Assembly (NCBI RefSeq): GCF_900230215.1
Contig: NZ_LT907982.1
Coordinates: 434,001-498,000 of the forward strand
DNA from: Jatrophihabitans sp. GAS493
GTDB lineage: Bacteria; Actinomycetota; Actinomycetes; Mycobacteriales; Jatrophihabitantaceae
Reading direction: 5' to 3'
DNA length: 64,000 nt
Shown: one piece after another, positions 1-8,377 of the stretch
Position numbering within the stretch: the first letter of the stretch is position 1
Layout: the number at the start of each line of letters is the position of its first letter
Notes under the pieces: model-generated
Told to the model about the DNA's origin: nothing
Seen by the model: the letters and a program-made list of their open reading frames with translations, nothing else
The model's database searches: none
Translations under genes and position numbers: made by a program

Positions 1-193
1 CTACCCGATCGTCCTGGTGACCTACGAGATCGTCTGCACCAAGTACAACGACTCGAACATCGGGGCGATGGTGAAGGCCTTCTTCAGCTACACCTCGGGC
101 GCGGGACAGGGTTCCCTCAACGACCTGGGCTACGCACCGCTCCCGTCGGACCTGGTCACCAAGGTCCAGTCCTCGGTATCGGCCATCAGCTAA
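1..193 (+). CDS. pstS: Phosphate ABC transporter substrate-binding protein PstS, C-terminal end (partial)
   Basis: Only the last 63 or so codons are in the window; the reading frame starts at base 2 and ends with TAA at 191-193. The tail (YPIVLVTYEIVC, then SYTSGAGQ and GYAPLPSDLV) matches the C-terminal lobe of actinobacterial PstS, the extracytoplasmic lipoprotein that captures phosphate for PstCAB. The assignment is strengthened by pstC, pstA and pstB following on the same strand. The signal peptide, lipobox and any Pho box lie upstream of the window and cannot be judged. Confidence 0.9.
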   Translation, partial: YPIVLVTYEIVCTKYNDSNIGAMVKAFFSYTSGAGQGSLNDLGYAPLPSDLVTKVQSSVSAIS

Positions 194-259
194 CTCCGAC
201 CGGCCGGAAGTCTCCGGCCGCCGGTACTTGCAGAACAGGTAGTTGAAGACCAACGATGT

Positions 260-311
260 AGCAGTCCCACCGGTGACCGGTCGAGACCCTCGACACGCCG
301 GTGGGACTGCT
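260..311 (+). terminator. Strong stem-loop between pstS and pstC (attenuator or mRNA-stabilising hairpin)
   Basis: Bases 260-273 (AGCAGTCCCACCGG) are perfectly complementary to 298-311, a 14-bp outer stem. An inner GTCGAG/CTCGAC stem (280-285 with 289-294) closes on a 3-base loop. No T-run follows, so it is not a classical rho-independent terminator. Its place just after pstS suggests partial termination or protection of the pstS 3' end, giving more binding protein than channel subunits. That role is inferred. Confidence 0.7.
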
Positions 312-505
312 CATTGCGAGCCACCAGCTTCGCCGGCTCGCACGAGCCCCAAGAGGAACAGATGGTAGAGCGGGAAACAGTGACTGAGAGCGCAGACGAC
401 AAGTCTGATGACGCCGGCAGCTCCGCCAGCGGCGGCGGCGCGCACCGATCTGCTCGTCCGGAGCCCGGTCCGGTCTTCCCGCCGCGAGTCGGTGGGGAGT
501 CAGTC

Positions 506-1615
506 ATGAGCACGGGACCAATCGGCGATGAGCTGGGCGATGGCGACGAAGCCACGGCCGTCCGTTACTCGGCCGACCCGGGGCCGACTCGGCTCGCCCC
601 GGACATCGAGGAGAGCCACCTCGAAGCGGTGCTCATCGGCGCCGAAGGCACGGCGAACACCCTCCAGGCGACCGGCGTCACCCTGGGCGGCGACGGCCGG
701 AGCAAGGTGCGCCTCGGTGATCGGCTCTTCTCCGGTCTCGCGGCCGGCAGCGGCCTCTTCGTCGTCCTGCTGATCGGCCTGGTCGCAGCCTTTCTCATCG
801 TCAAGGCCGTCCCGGCCATCGCGGCCGACAAGGCCAACTTCCTCACCTCCACGAAGTGGGACCTCAGCACGCCCGGCCACTTCGAGTTCGGCATCGCCTC
901 GCTGCTCTGGGTCACCATCATCATCTCGCTCGAGGCGATGGTCATCGCGGTGCCGATCGCCGTCTGCATCGCGCTCTACGTCTCGCACTACGCCCCGAAG
1001 CGGATAGCCAGCGGCGTCGCCTTCGTGGTGAACCTGCTGGCCGCGGTTCCCTCGATCATCTACGGCCTCTGGGGCTTCACCGTCTTCGCTCCGGCCATGG
1101 AGCCGGTGCAGCGGGCGTTCTACCACCTGGGCGGTGTCATCCCGCTCTTCAAGTACGCCTCCGGTGACCCGTTCACCATCTTCATCGGCGGAATCGTGCT
1201 GGCGATCATGATCCTGCCGATCATCACCGCGGTCAGCCGGGACGTCTTCGAACGCACCCCGCGGGCCAACATCGAGGCCGCCCTGGCGCTGGGGGCCACC
1301 CGCTGGGAGATGATCCGGATGGCCGTGCTCCCCTACGGTCGGGCCGGCGTCACCAGCGGCGCCATGCTCGGCCTCGGCCGCGCGCTCGGCGAGACCATCG
1401 CGGTGCTGCTCATCCTGCACGTCCCGTCGACCTTCTCCTTCTCGATCATGCAGGGTGGACTCACCTTCGCCTCCCGCATCGCCCTGGACGCCGGCGAGAT
1501 GAGCGCCGCGCAGGCCCCGGCCTACATAGCCGCCGGCCTGGTGCTCTTCGTGCTGACCTTTGTCGTCAACGCGGCCGCCCGGGCCATCGTCAACCGTAAG
1601 AAGGACTTCGTATGA
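506..1615 (+). CDS. pstC: Phosphate ABC transporter permease PstC
   Basis: Inner-membrane channel subunit of the high-affinity phosphate importer, pairing with PstA. From the chosen ATG the protein has 369 residues: a hydrophilic head of about 75 residues, a first membrane helix near 80-105, then a binding-protein-dependent permease domain with the cytoplasmic EAA loop (EAALALGATRWEMIRMAVLP) that docks on PstB. The start at 506 has a good ribosome site (GGGGAG at 494-499, spacing 6). An in-frame ATG at 362, preceded by AGAGGA, would add 48 low-complexity residues and remains possible. The stop overlaps the pstA start (ATGA), so the two are translationally coupled. Confidence 0.92.
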   Translation: MSTGPIGDELGDGDEATAVRYSADPGPTRLAPDIEESHLEAVLIGAEGTANTLQATGVTLGGDGRSKVRLGDRLFSGLAAGSGLFVVLLIGLVAAFLIVKAVPAIAADKANFLTSTKWDLSTPGHFEFGIASLLWVTIIISLEAMVIAVPIAVCIALYVSHYAPKRIASGVAFVVNLLAAVPSIIYGLWGFTVFAPAMEPVQRAFYHLGGVIPLFKYASGDPFTIFIGGIVLAIMILPIITAVSRDVFERTPRANIEAALALGATRWEMIRMAVLPYGRAGVTSGAMLGLGRALGETIAVLLILHVPSTFSFSIMQGGLTFASRIALDAGEMSAAQAPAYIAAGLVLFVLTFVVNAAARAIVNRKKDFV

Positions 1616-2508
1616 CCACGGCAACCGTCTCGTCACTGCAGTCAGCGCCCGGGCTGGGGCGTCGCAAGGCGAAGAACAACATCGCCACCGCGGTGATCAC
1701 CGGCTCCTTCCTGCTCGCCCTGATCCCGCTGGTCTGGCTGCTCTGGACGGTTATCAGCAAGGGCTACTCGGTGATCATCCAGCAGGGCTGGTTCACCGAG
1801 GATCAGTCCGGCATCACCAACCGCCGCGCGGGGGGCGGCGTCCTGCACGCCGTCATCGGCACCCTGCAGCAGGTCGCGGTCGCCTCGATCATCGCCATCC
1901 CGATCTCGATCATGGTCGCGATCTACCTGATCGAGTACGGCAGCAACAGCCGGCTGGCGACCTGGGCCAGCTTCATGATCGACATCCTCACCGGTATTCC
2001 GTCGATCGTGGCGGCGCTGTTCATCTACGCCGTCTTCGTCACCAGCTTCGGCGGGGTGCAGCAGGGCTTCTACGTCTCGCTGGCCCTGGTGATGCTGATG
2101 ATCCCGGTGGTGGTCCGCTCCACCGAGGAGATGCTGAAGCTCGTCCCCAATGAGCTGCGGGAGGCCTCCTACGCGCTCGGGGTGCCGAAGTGGAAGACGA
2201 TCGTTCGGATCGTGCTGCCGACCGCGCTGTCGGGCATCGTCACCGGCGTCATGCTCGGTGTCGCCCGGATCGCCGGTGAGACCGCACCACTGCTCGTGCT
2301 CGTCGGGTACTCCCAGACCACCAACTGGGACCTCTTCTCCGGCTCGCAGGGATCGCTGCCCGGCATGATCAACGACCAAGCCCCGAACTACACCCTCCCG
2401 CACCCGGCCGACCGGATGTGGGGTGCGGCCCTGACGCTCATCCTCATCGTGATGGGCCTCAACCTGCTCGCTCGCTTCTTCACCCGCTTCAGCAAGATCA
2501 CCAACTAA
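1612..2508 (+). CDS. pstA: Phosphate ABC transporter permease PstA
   Basis: Second channel subunit of PstSCAB, 298 residues, the usual size for PstA. A hydrophobic N-terminal helix near residues 25-45 is followed by the permease core. The EAA loop reads REASYALGVPKWKTIVRIVL, and IAGETAPLL is a recognisable PstA segment. The start ATG overlaps the pstC stop by four bases. About 60 bases separate it from pstB, so the operon order is pstS-C-A-B. Confidence 0.94.
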   Translation: MTTATVSSLQSAPGLGRRKAKNNIATAVITGSFLLALIPLVWLLWTVISKGYSVIIQQGWFTEDQSGITNRRAGGGVLHAVIGTLQQVAVASIIAIPISIMVAIYLIEYGSNSRLATWASFMIDILTGIPSIVAALFIYAVFVTSFGGVQQGFYVSLALVMLMIPVVVRSTEEMLKLVPNELREASYALGVPKWKTIVRIVLPTALSGIVTGVMLGVARIAGETAPLLVLVGYSQTTNWDLFSGSQGSLPGMINDQAPNYTLPHPADRMWGAALTLILIVMGLNLLARFFTRFSKITN

Positions 2509-2570
2509 ATGCCGCACGTCCGGCCCCTTAACTCGACCCCGATTTCCCACTCGCACAGGAGTAATCACTG

Positions 2571-3350
2571 ATGGCCAAGCGCATCGACGCCAAGAACCTG
2601 AACATCTACTACGGCAAGTTCCTGGCCGTCAGCGACGTCAACTTCACCATCGCGCCCCGTTCGGTCACCGCCTTCATCGGGCCGTCCGGCTGTGGCAAGT
2701 CGACGGTGCTGCGCACCATCAACCGGATGCACGAAGTGATCTCCGGGGCCCGGGTCGAGGGCGAGATCCTGCTCGACGGCGACAACATGTACGCCTCCTC
2801 GGTCGACCCGGTGGACGTGCGCCGCACCATCGGGATGGTCTTCCAGCGCCCGAACCCGTTCCCGACCATGTCCATCGCCGACAACGTCGTCGCCGGGCTG
2901 AAGCTGCAGAGCGGGCGGATGAAGAAGTCCGACCTGGAGAACGTGGTGGAGAAGTCGCTGCGTGGAGCGAACCTCTGGGAAGAGGTGAAGGACCGGCTCA
3001 ACAAGCCCGGCGCCGGCCTCTCCGGTGGTCAGCAGCAGCGCCTGTGCATCGCCCGGGCCATCGCCGTCGAGCCGCAGGTGCTGCTCATGGACGAGCCCTG
3101 CTCGGCGCTGGACCCGATCTCGACGCTGGCCATCGAGGACCTGATTCAGACGCTGAAGGAGAAGTACACGATCGTCATCGTCACCCACAACATGCAGCAG
3201 GCGGCTCGGGTGAGCGAGCGCACCGCCTTCTTCAACCTCTCGGCGGTGGGCAAGCCCGGGCAGTTGGTGGAGATGGACGACACCGAGAAGATCTTCGCCA
3301 ACCCCTCCGATCAGCGCACCGAGGACTACATCTCCGGTCGCTTCGGCTGA
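2571..3350 (+). CDS. pstB: Phosphate ABC transporter ATP-binding protein PstB
   Basis: Cytoplasmic ATPase that drives phosphate import through PstC-PstA. The 259-residue protein has Walker [10 protein letters not shown] at residues 37-45, the PstB-typical Q-loop VFQRPNPFP, signature LSGGQQQR and Walker [13 protein letters not shown]. The ribosome site AGGAG (2557-2561) sits 9 bases before ATG. The last codons overlap the 3' end of the convergent regulator gene by 25 bases, leaving no room for a separate terminator. No phoU follows. Confidence 0.96.
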   Translation: MAKRIDAKNLNIYYGKFLAVSDVNFTIAPRSVTAFIGPSGCGKSTVLRTINRMHEVISGARVEGEILLDGDNMYASSVDPVDVRRTIGMVFQRPNPFPTMSIADNVVAGLKLQSGRMKKSDLENVVEKSLRGANLWEEVKDRLNKPGAGLSGGQQQRLCIARAIAVEPQVLLMDEPCSALDPISTLAIEDLIQTLKEKYTIVIVTHNMQQAARVSERTAFFNLSAVGKPGQLVEMDDTEKIFANPSDQRTEDYISGRFG

Positions 3351-4384
3351 GTTCGCTGCTCAGTTGGGCCCGTCGGGTTGGTTGAGCCCGTCTGGTTGTT
3401 CGACCCCGACTGGGCGGCGGCCACCAGCCAACCCGCCTTGGCGGCCTGCCAGCCGAGCTGAACGCGTGACTGCGCGCCCACCTCGTCCATCATGCGTCGG
3501 ACGTGGCGCTGGATACTCCGCTCGGACGTCTTCAGAATGCCGGCGATCGCCCGGTCGGTGAAGCCCGCGACGAGCAGGTTCATCACCCGGTTCTCGATGG
3601 CGCTGATGCCGCTGCCGGGCGGTATCGAGTGATTCACCGGCAGCGCCACGGCCCAGAGCATGTCGAAGAGCCCGACCATCGCGTCCAGCAGACCGCTCGG
3701 ATGCACGATGAGCGCGGCGCCGACCTGATTCAGATGTCGATCGTCCAGGGCGACCAGCCCCAGCCGATGATCGGCGATCATCATCCGCGCCGGCACCGAC
3801 CCGAAGACCCGGATATCGGAGTTGCTCTCGGCCACTTGGCGGATGCCCCAGCTCAGTTCGGAGGGGTCCAGGCCGTCTCCCTCGAAGATCATCCGGTTCA
3901 GTACGCCGCGTTTTGAGGCGTCCACGTGATTGGCCGCCAGCTCACGTGATCCGCGCAGCATCGGGTTCTTGAACGTGGTGCTGATCTGCTGCTCGGCCGC
4001 CTCGTTGACCTGATAGCCGCGGCGCTGTACCTCCTCCCAGCCGGAGACCACGTCGATGACATCGGTGGTGACTCGACTGGCGCCGCCCAGGTGATAGATA
4101 CGGGCCAACGCCGCCACCTCGGCCTCCGCGCGGTGCAGATCGGCCTGACGGGCCACCAGGGCCCCACGCAGGGCCAGATCAGGCGCCACAGCGACGTAGG
4201 CCCCGGGGTAGGTGAGCGACGGGCTGGCCAGACCGCGGGCCTCCAGCTGCTGCAGCAGCTGCGCGCATTCGGCCTGAGTGGTTTCGAGGACCGCCGCCAG
4301 CTGCTCCACCTCGGCCACCGGGATGGCTACCAGCTCGCGGTAGAGCGCGGACTCCTCCTGGGTCAGACCAATGGCTGTCAGCAT
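3326..4384 (-). CDS. TrmB-like/LuxR-family transcriptional regulator
   Basis: A 352-residue predicted DNA-binding regulator. The N-terminal 65 residues ([16 protein letters not shown]) resemble a TrmB-type winged helix. The middle part, about 100-260, resembles the TrmB ligand-sensing region. The C-terminal 65 residues form a LuxR/GerE helix-turn-helix ([20 protein letters not shown]). A polar, Thr/Pro-rich tail of about 25 residues overlaps pstB antisense. A shorter relative with the same plan lies at 50607-51392. Ligand and targets are unknown; being convergent with pst does not make it the phosphate regulator. Confidence 0.8.
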   Translation of the reverse strand: MLTAIGLTQEESALYRELVAIPVAEVEQLAAVLETTQAECAQLLQQLEARGLASPSLTYPGAYVAVAPDLALRGALVARQADLHRAEAEVAALARIYHLGGASRVTTDVIDVVSGWEEVQRRGYQVNEAAEQQISTTFKNPMLRGSRELAANHVDASKRGVLNRMIFEGDGLDPSELSWGIRQVAESNSDIRVFGSVPARMMIADHRLGLVALDDRHLNQVGAALIVHPSGLLDAMVGLFDMLWAVALPVNHSIPPGSGISAIENRVMNLLVAGFTDRAIAGILKTSERSIQRHVRRMMDEVGAQSRVQLGWQAAKAGWLVAAAQSGSNNQTGSTNPTGPTEQRTQPKRPEM

Positions 4385-4891
4385 TGTTTACGGATCTTTT
4401 CTATTCGTAATGCTCTTGAGTAGTCGCGTTGATACACGTGGTGACGCATAAGCGTCATGTCGTATACCCGCCATGTTACTTCGTCTATTGCTGTGCCATA
4501 TTTACGTCATCACCAATAGAGCACGGCGTGTCGTAATCGATCCGCCAGAGCCAGGGTGATTGTGCGGCGCTAACCCCCGAGCGCCGCCCTGCGCGTGGCT
4601 CGCCCCGGCTCCCCTGCCGGGGCGAGCACCGCCACTTTCTCATCACCCGTACGCGAAGGCCCTGTTAAATCCGGCCGATCCACTTTTAACGCCTGGATCA
4701 ACCGGTGGGCGATCGACGGGACCAACGGTCCGTCGATCGATCTGCGTTTGGCAACCACGAACCAGGTACCGCAGCCGGGGGCGCAGTCACATTGACCCAA
4801 CTCCCCACAGCCCATACCCTTTCCTTCGTTGACTCTTTGTCAATAGTCTGATTTCTCCGCAACGGGGCCGCGGACACAACGATTTGGCGAG
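4385..4891. other. Intergenic region of 507 bases with promoters and inverted repeats
   Basis: No convincing gene is seen. The first 175 bases are AT-richer than the surroundings and presumably hold the promoter of the minus-strand regulator. A hairpin GATCGACGG-GACC/GGTC-CGTCGATC (4711-4738, one bulged G) and a short inverted repeat TTGAC-N5-GTCAA (4829-4843) lie nearer the GMC oxidase start and could be regulatory. Short open frames here have no recognisable domain and I treat them as chance. Confidence 0.5.
4442..4457. promoter_or_regulatory. Palindrome upstream of the TrmB/LuxR regulator
   Basis: TGACGCATAAGCGTCA is a perfect 6-bp inverted repeat with a 4-base centre, 58 bases upstream of the regulator's ATG in AT-rich DNA. 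It has the size of an operator, possibly for autoregulation. This rests on position and symmetry only. Confidence 0.4.
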
Positions 4892-6634
4892 GTGGATGCC
4901 GCGGTGGGCGACTATGACGTACTGGTCATCGGTTCGGGATTCGGCGGCAGCGTCACCGCGCTGCGACTGACCGAGAAGGGCTACCGGGTCGGCGTAATCG
5001 AGGCCGGTCAGCGCTTCACCCCGCACACCCTCCCCAAGACGTCCTGGGACCTGCGCAACTTCCTCTGGGCACCGAAGCTCGGTATGCGCGGCATCCAGCG
5101 CCTACACCTGCTCAAGGACGTCGTGGTGATGGCCGGCGCCGGCGTCGGCGGCGGTTCGCTGAACTACGCGAACACCCTCTACGAACCGCCCCAGCCCTTC
5201 TACGACGACCCGCAGTGGCGTGACATCACCGACTGGCGCTCCGAGCTCGCCCCGTTCTACGCCCAGGCCCGCAAGATGCTCGGCGTCACCGTCAACCCGA
5301 GCACCACCCGCTCCGACGTGCAGATGCTCCGCCTGGCCGAGCAGTTCGGTAAGGGCGACACCTTCCACATGACCCCGGTGGGCGTCTTCTTCGGCCGGGA
5401 CGGCCAGAAGGAGCCCGGAAAGCGGGTCCCGGACCCGTTCTTCGGCGGCGCCGGCCCGGAGCGCACCGGCTGCATCGAGTGCGGCTCGTGCATGACCGGC
5501 TGCCGCTTCGGCGCCAAGAACACCCTCAACGAGAACTACCTCGGCCTGGCTGAACGAGCCGGCGCGCAGGTACACCCGCTCACCACGGTGACCAACGTGC
5601 GTCCGCTGCGCGGCGGCGGCTACGCGGTCGACACGGTACGCACCGGACGCTGGTTCACCCGGCGCCCCGACCGCACCTTCACCGCCGATCACGTGGTCTT
5701 CGCGGCCGGCTCCTTCGGCACCCAGACGCTGCTGCACAAGCTGAAGGCGACGACTCTGCCGAAGATCTCCGGCCGTCTGGGCTACCTGACCCGCACCAAC
5801 TCCGAGGCACTGCTCGGAGCCCGAAGCAGCGAGAAGGCGGCTGACTACACCCAGGGCGTGGCCATCACCTCCTCCTGGCACCCGGACGAGAACACCCACA
5901 TCGAGCCGGTGCGCTACGGCAAGGGCAGCAATCTGATGGCCCTGCTCAACACCGGACTGACGGACGGCGGCTCGCGCCCGCAGCGACTGGCCGCACTGGT
6001 CAAGCAGTTGGTCACGAGGCCGAAGATGATCCTGGCGCTGCGGCCACGGAAGTGGTCCGAGCAGGTGATCATCCTGCTGGTGATGCAGTCGCTGAACAAC
6101 TCGATCACCGTGATGCGGCGCAAGTCGCGCTTCGGCTTCGGCGGCCTCACCTCGACCCAGGGCGACGGCGAGCCGAACCCGACCTGGATTCCGGTGGCGA
6201 ATGAGGCGGCCCGCACCCTGGCCAAGAACATCGACGGTGAGCCCGGCGGTCTCTGGAGCGATCTGCTCAACATCCCGATGACGGCCCACTTCATCGGTGG
6301 CTGCACGATCGGGGCCTCGGCCGCGGACGGCGTCATCGATCCGTATCACCGCGTCTACGGCTACGAAGGCCTGCACGTGGTGGACGGCTCGGCACTGTCG
6401 GCCAACCTCGGCGTGAACCCGTCACTCTCGATCACCGCCCAGGCCGAGCGGGCCATGAGTCTCTGGCCCAACGCCGGCGAGCGGGATGAGCGGCCACCGC
6501 TGGGTTCGGCCTACACCCGGATCACGCCGACCTTCCCGAAGAATCCCGCGGTTCCGGCTCACGCTCCAGCCGCGCTGCGCTTCGACGCGACACCGAACCT
6601 GGCCATCGTCACCCCGACCGCCGCCAAGTCCTGA
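4892..6634 (+). CDS. GMC-family FAD oxidoreductase, ChoD/cholesterol-oxidase-like
   Basis: A 580-residue flavoprotein that oxidises an alcohol, probably a sterol or related lipid. The N terminus carries the FAD Rossmann motif GSGFGGSVTA, and the GMC C-terminal part ends with HVVDGSALSANLGVNPSLSI. Length and plan match the ChoD-type branch. A cysteine cluster CIECGSCMTGC (Cys194, 197, 200, 204) is spaced CxxCxxCxxxC, as in that branch. The start is GTG at 4892 or GTG at 4904; neither has an ideal ribosome site. No signal peptide is seen. It appears monocistronic. The substrate is not proved. Confidence 0.88.
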   Translation: MDAAVGDYDVLVIGSGFGGSVTALRLTEKGYRVGVIEAGQRFTPHTLPKTSWDLRNFLWAPKLGMRGIQRLHLLKDVVVMAGAGVGGGSLNYANTLYEPPQPFYDDPQWRDITDWRSELAPFYAQARKMLGVTVNPSTTRSDVQMLRLAEQFGKGDTFHMTPVGVFFGRDGQKEPGKRVPDPFFGGAGPERTGCIECGSCMTGCRFGAKNTLNENYLGLAERAGAQVHPLTTVTNVRPLRGGGYAVDTVRTGRWFTRRPDRTFTADHVVFAAGSFGTQTLLHKLKATTLPKISGRLGYLTRTNSEALLGARSSEKAADYTQGVAITSSWHPDENTHIEPVRYGKGSNLMALLNTGLTDGGSRPQRLAALVKQLVTRPKMILALRPRKWSEQVIILLVMQSLNNSITVMRRKSRFGFGGLTSTQGDGEPNPTWIPVANEAARTLAKNIDGEPGGLWSDLLNIPMTAHFIGGCTIGASAADGVIDPYHRVYGYEGLHVVDGSALSANLGVNPSLSITAQAERAMSLWPNAGERDERPPLGSAYTRITPTFPKNPAVPAHAPAALRFDATPNLAIVTPTAAKS

Positions 6635-6676
6635 GGTCGGCTCGCGACTGGCGGCTGACGGCAGGCCCCCCGGGCA

Positions 6677-6682
6677 TATGCT
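6677..6682 (+). promoter_or_regulatory. -10 box of a probable leaderless promoter (DUF5302 gene)
   Basis: TATGCT is followed by six bases and then the ATG at 6689, so transcription would begin at or next to the start codon. No ribosome site precedes that ATG. The TANNNT-N6-ATG pattern recurs at 7111, 27293 and 43158. Confidence 0.5.
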
Positions 6683-6688
6683 GACCGC

Positions 6689-6886
6689 ATGAGTGAATCC
6701 GACACGAACACGTCCGAGTCCGGATCCGCGGCGGACGACGCCAAGGCGAAGTTCCGCGAAGCCCTGGACCGCAAGCGGGGCAAGCAGGCCGACCGGCAGT
6801 CGCATGCCGACGCCGAGTCGAAGGTGCACGGCGAGCACGCCGCCGCCGCCACCCAGCGCAACTTCCGTCGCAAGAGCGGCGGCTGA
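6689..6886 (+). CDS. DUF5302 family small protein
   Basis: A 65-residue, very hydrophilic protein: an acidic Ser/Thr-rich start, then a charged helix (AKAKFREALDRKRGKQADRQ) and a basic end (NFRRKSGG). This matches the actinobacterial DUF5302 family, whose role is unknown. The -10-like box six bases upstream makes a leaderless mRNA likely. It stands alone between the GMC oxidase and the molybdate locus. Confidence 0.8.
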   Translation: MSESDTNTSESGSAADDAKAKFREALDRKRGKQADRQSHADAESKVHGEHAAAATQRNFRRKSGG

Positions 6887-7110
6887 CCGGCACCGCTCAG
6901 GCCGATTGGCCGCGGCGGGTTCGCGGTCGCCCGTCAGCTCTGCCCCGCGCTTCGTCGATATGTTCCGGCGGGGCGACGCTTCGCGGGACATGGGCACGGT
7001 TCACCGATGCGCAGCGGGACATAGAAGTGCTTCCCGCGCGAGCGGCCCGCCATCGGTTACTGAATCCTTAACTGCGGAGTGCAGCGAACAATACGACCGT
7101 AGCTGCGGGA

Positions 7111-7116
7111 TATAGT
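7111..7116 (+). promoter_or_regulatory. -10 box of a probable leaderless promoter (mod locus)
   Basis: TATAGT lies six bases before the ATG at 7123, and no ribosome site precedes that codon. The transcript of the molybdate locus would therefore begin at the start codon. A clear -35 is not seen. Confidence 0.55.
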
Positions 7117-7122
7117 TCGCGC

Positions 7123-7560
7123 ATGCCGACCTACCGGATACGCCACGCCGCTGACCTCCTCGGGGTCAGCGACGACACGCTGCGACGCTGGATAGACGCC
7201 GGGCGCATCGCCACGATCGTCGTCGACGGCCGTCAGGCCATCGACGGTGCCACGCTGGCCGGATTCGCGGTTGAGCAGAACACCGCGCCGCCCCACCCCG
7301 ACATCTCGGCCGCCATTCCGGCGGTGCGCGAATCGGCCCGCAACCGGTTCCTCGGCCTGGTCACCAAGGTCACCCGTGACACCGTGATGGCCCAGGTGGA
7401 GATCCAGTCCGGCGCCAATCGCATCGTGTCGTTGATGAGCCGAGAGGCGGCCGACGAGTTGGCCCTGGAACCAGGGGTCCTGGCCTACGCCAGTGTCAAG
7501 GCCACCAACGTCGTCGTAGAACTCGCCCAACTCACCACCAAAGCCGGAAAGGCCGAATAG
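7123..7560 (+). CDS. HTH and TOBE-domain molybdenum-binding regulator
   Basis: A 145-residue protein joining an N-terminal MerR/excisionase-like helix-turn-helix (residues 1-45, ADLLGVSDDTLRRWIDAGRI) to one TOBE/Mop domain (about 68-135), the fold that binds molybdate or tungstate. By analogy with ModE it should sense cytoplasmic molybdate and control the transporter. The domain plan differs from ModE, which has a winged helix and two Mop units. The stop TAG is directly followed by the modA ATG, so the genes form one operon. Confidence 0.85.
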   Translation: MPTYRIRHAADLLGVSDDTLRRWIDAGRIATIVVDGRQAIDGATLAGFAVEQNTAPPHPDISAAIPAVRESARNRFLGLVTKVTRDTVMAQVEIQSGANRIVSLMSREAADELALEPGVLAYASVKATNVVVELAQLTTKAGKAE

Positions 7561-8367
7561 ATGCGCACCTCCGTCACCACCGTTGTCTTGCTGAGCGCCG
7601 CAACCCTGACGCTGGCCGGGTGCAGCTCCTCCTCGACCAGCAGCGGGTCGAGTGCGACCACCGCGGGCACGAGCTCGTCACCCGCGGTCACCGGCACCGT
7701 GACGGTGCTGGCCGCCGCGTCGCTCACCGAGGCCTTCACCACGCTCGGCAAGCAGTTCGAGGCCGCTCACCCCGGCACCACCGTGAAGCTCAGCTTCGGC
7801 GGTAGTTCGGCCCTGGCACTGCAGATCAACGAGGGAGCGCCGGCCGACGTCTTCGCCTCGGCCGCCACCAAGAACATGACCCAGGTCGTGACGAAGGGCG
7901 GCGCCGCGGAGGCGGACGTGAAGAACTTCGCCTCCAACGTGCTCGAGATCGCCACTCCCCCGTCGAACCCACAGAACGTCACCGGCGTCAACGACCTGGC
8001 CAAGACGAGCGTCAAGGTCGCGGTCTGCCTGCCGGCCGTCCCCTGCGGAGCGGCGGCGGTCACGCTCTTCAAGAACGCCGGGATCACCGTCAAGCCGGTC
8101 ACCCAGGAGGCCGACGTGAAAGCCACGCTGGCCAAGGTCGAGTCGAACGAGGTTGACGCCGGAGTCGTCTACGTCACCGACGTACTGGCCGCCGGTACGA
8201 AGGTGAAGGGCGTCGCCATCGACCCGTCGGTGAACGTCTCCACCGAGTACCCGATCGCACCGCTGACCAAGGCGTCCAACGCCGCCGGCGCCGACGCCTT
8301 CGTCGCCTACGTCCTCTCCGACGCCGGACAGAAGGTGTTGGCCGACGGCGGATTCGCCAAGCCGTAG
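7561..8367 (+). CDS. modA: Molybdate ABC transporter substrate-binding lipoprotein ModA
   Basis: A 268-residue lipoprotein with a signal peptide and lipobox LAGC (acylated Cys21), then a Ser/Thr-rich linker to about residue 45. The mature part has the ModA hallmarks VLAAASLTEAFTTL and FGGSSALALQINEGAPADVF, which form the oxyanion pocket. It captures molybdate (or tungstate) outside the membrane for ModBC. It begins immediately after the regulator's stop codon and is 10 bases from modB. Confidence 0.95.
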   Translation: MRTSVTTVVLLSAATLTLAGCSSSSTSSGSSATTAGTSSSPAVTGTVTVLAAASLTEAFTTLGKQFEAAHPGTTVKLSFGGSSALALQINEGAPADVFASAATKNMTQVVTKGGAAEADVKNFASNVLEIATPPSNPQNVTGVNDLAKTSVKVAVCLPAVPCGAAAVTLFKNAGITVKPVTQEADVKATLAKVESNEVDAGVVYVTDVLAAGTKVKGVAIDPSVNVSTEYPIAPLTKASNAAGADAFVAYVLSDAGQKVLADGGFAKP

Positions 8368-8377
8368 CCTGAAACGG

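Noticed and set aside
500-1636. Long minus-strand open frame antisense to pstC, and many similar frames opposite other genes
   Set aside because: They are Arg/Asp/Gly-rich shadows produced by high GC; none has a domain, and the opposite strand encodes a clear protein.
3326-4384. Idea that the convergent regulator is the phosphate regulator of the pst operon
   Set aside because: Its domains are TrmB/LuxR-like, not PhoP or PhoU, and it does not share a promoter region with pst; proximity alone is not evidence.
4560-4832. Short overlapping open frames in the gap before the GMC oxidase
   Set aside because: Codon use is unlike neighbours, no domain or ribosome site; explained better as regulatory DNA.
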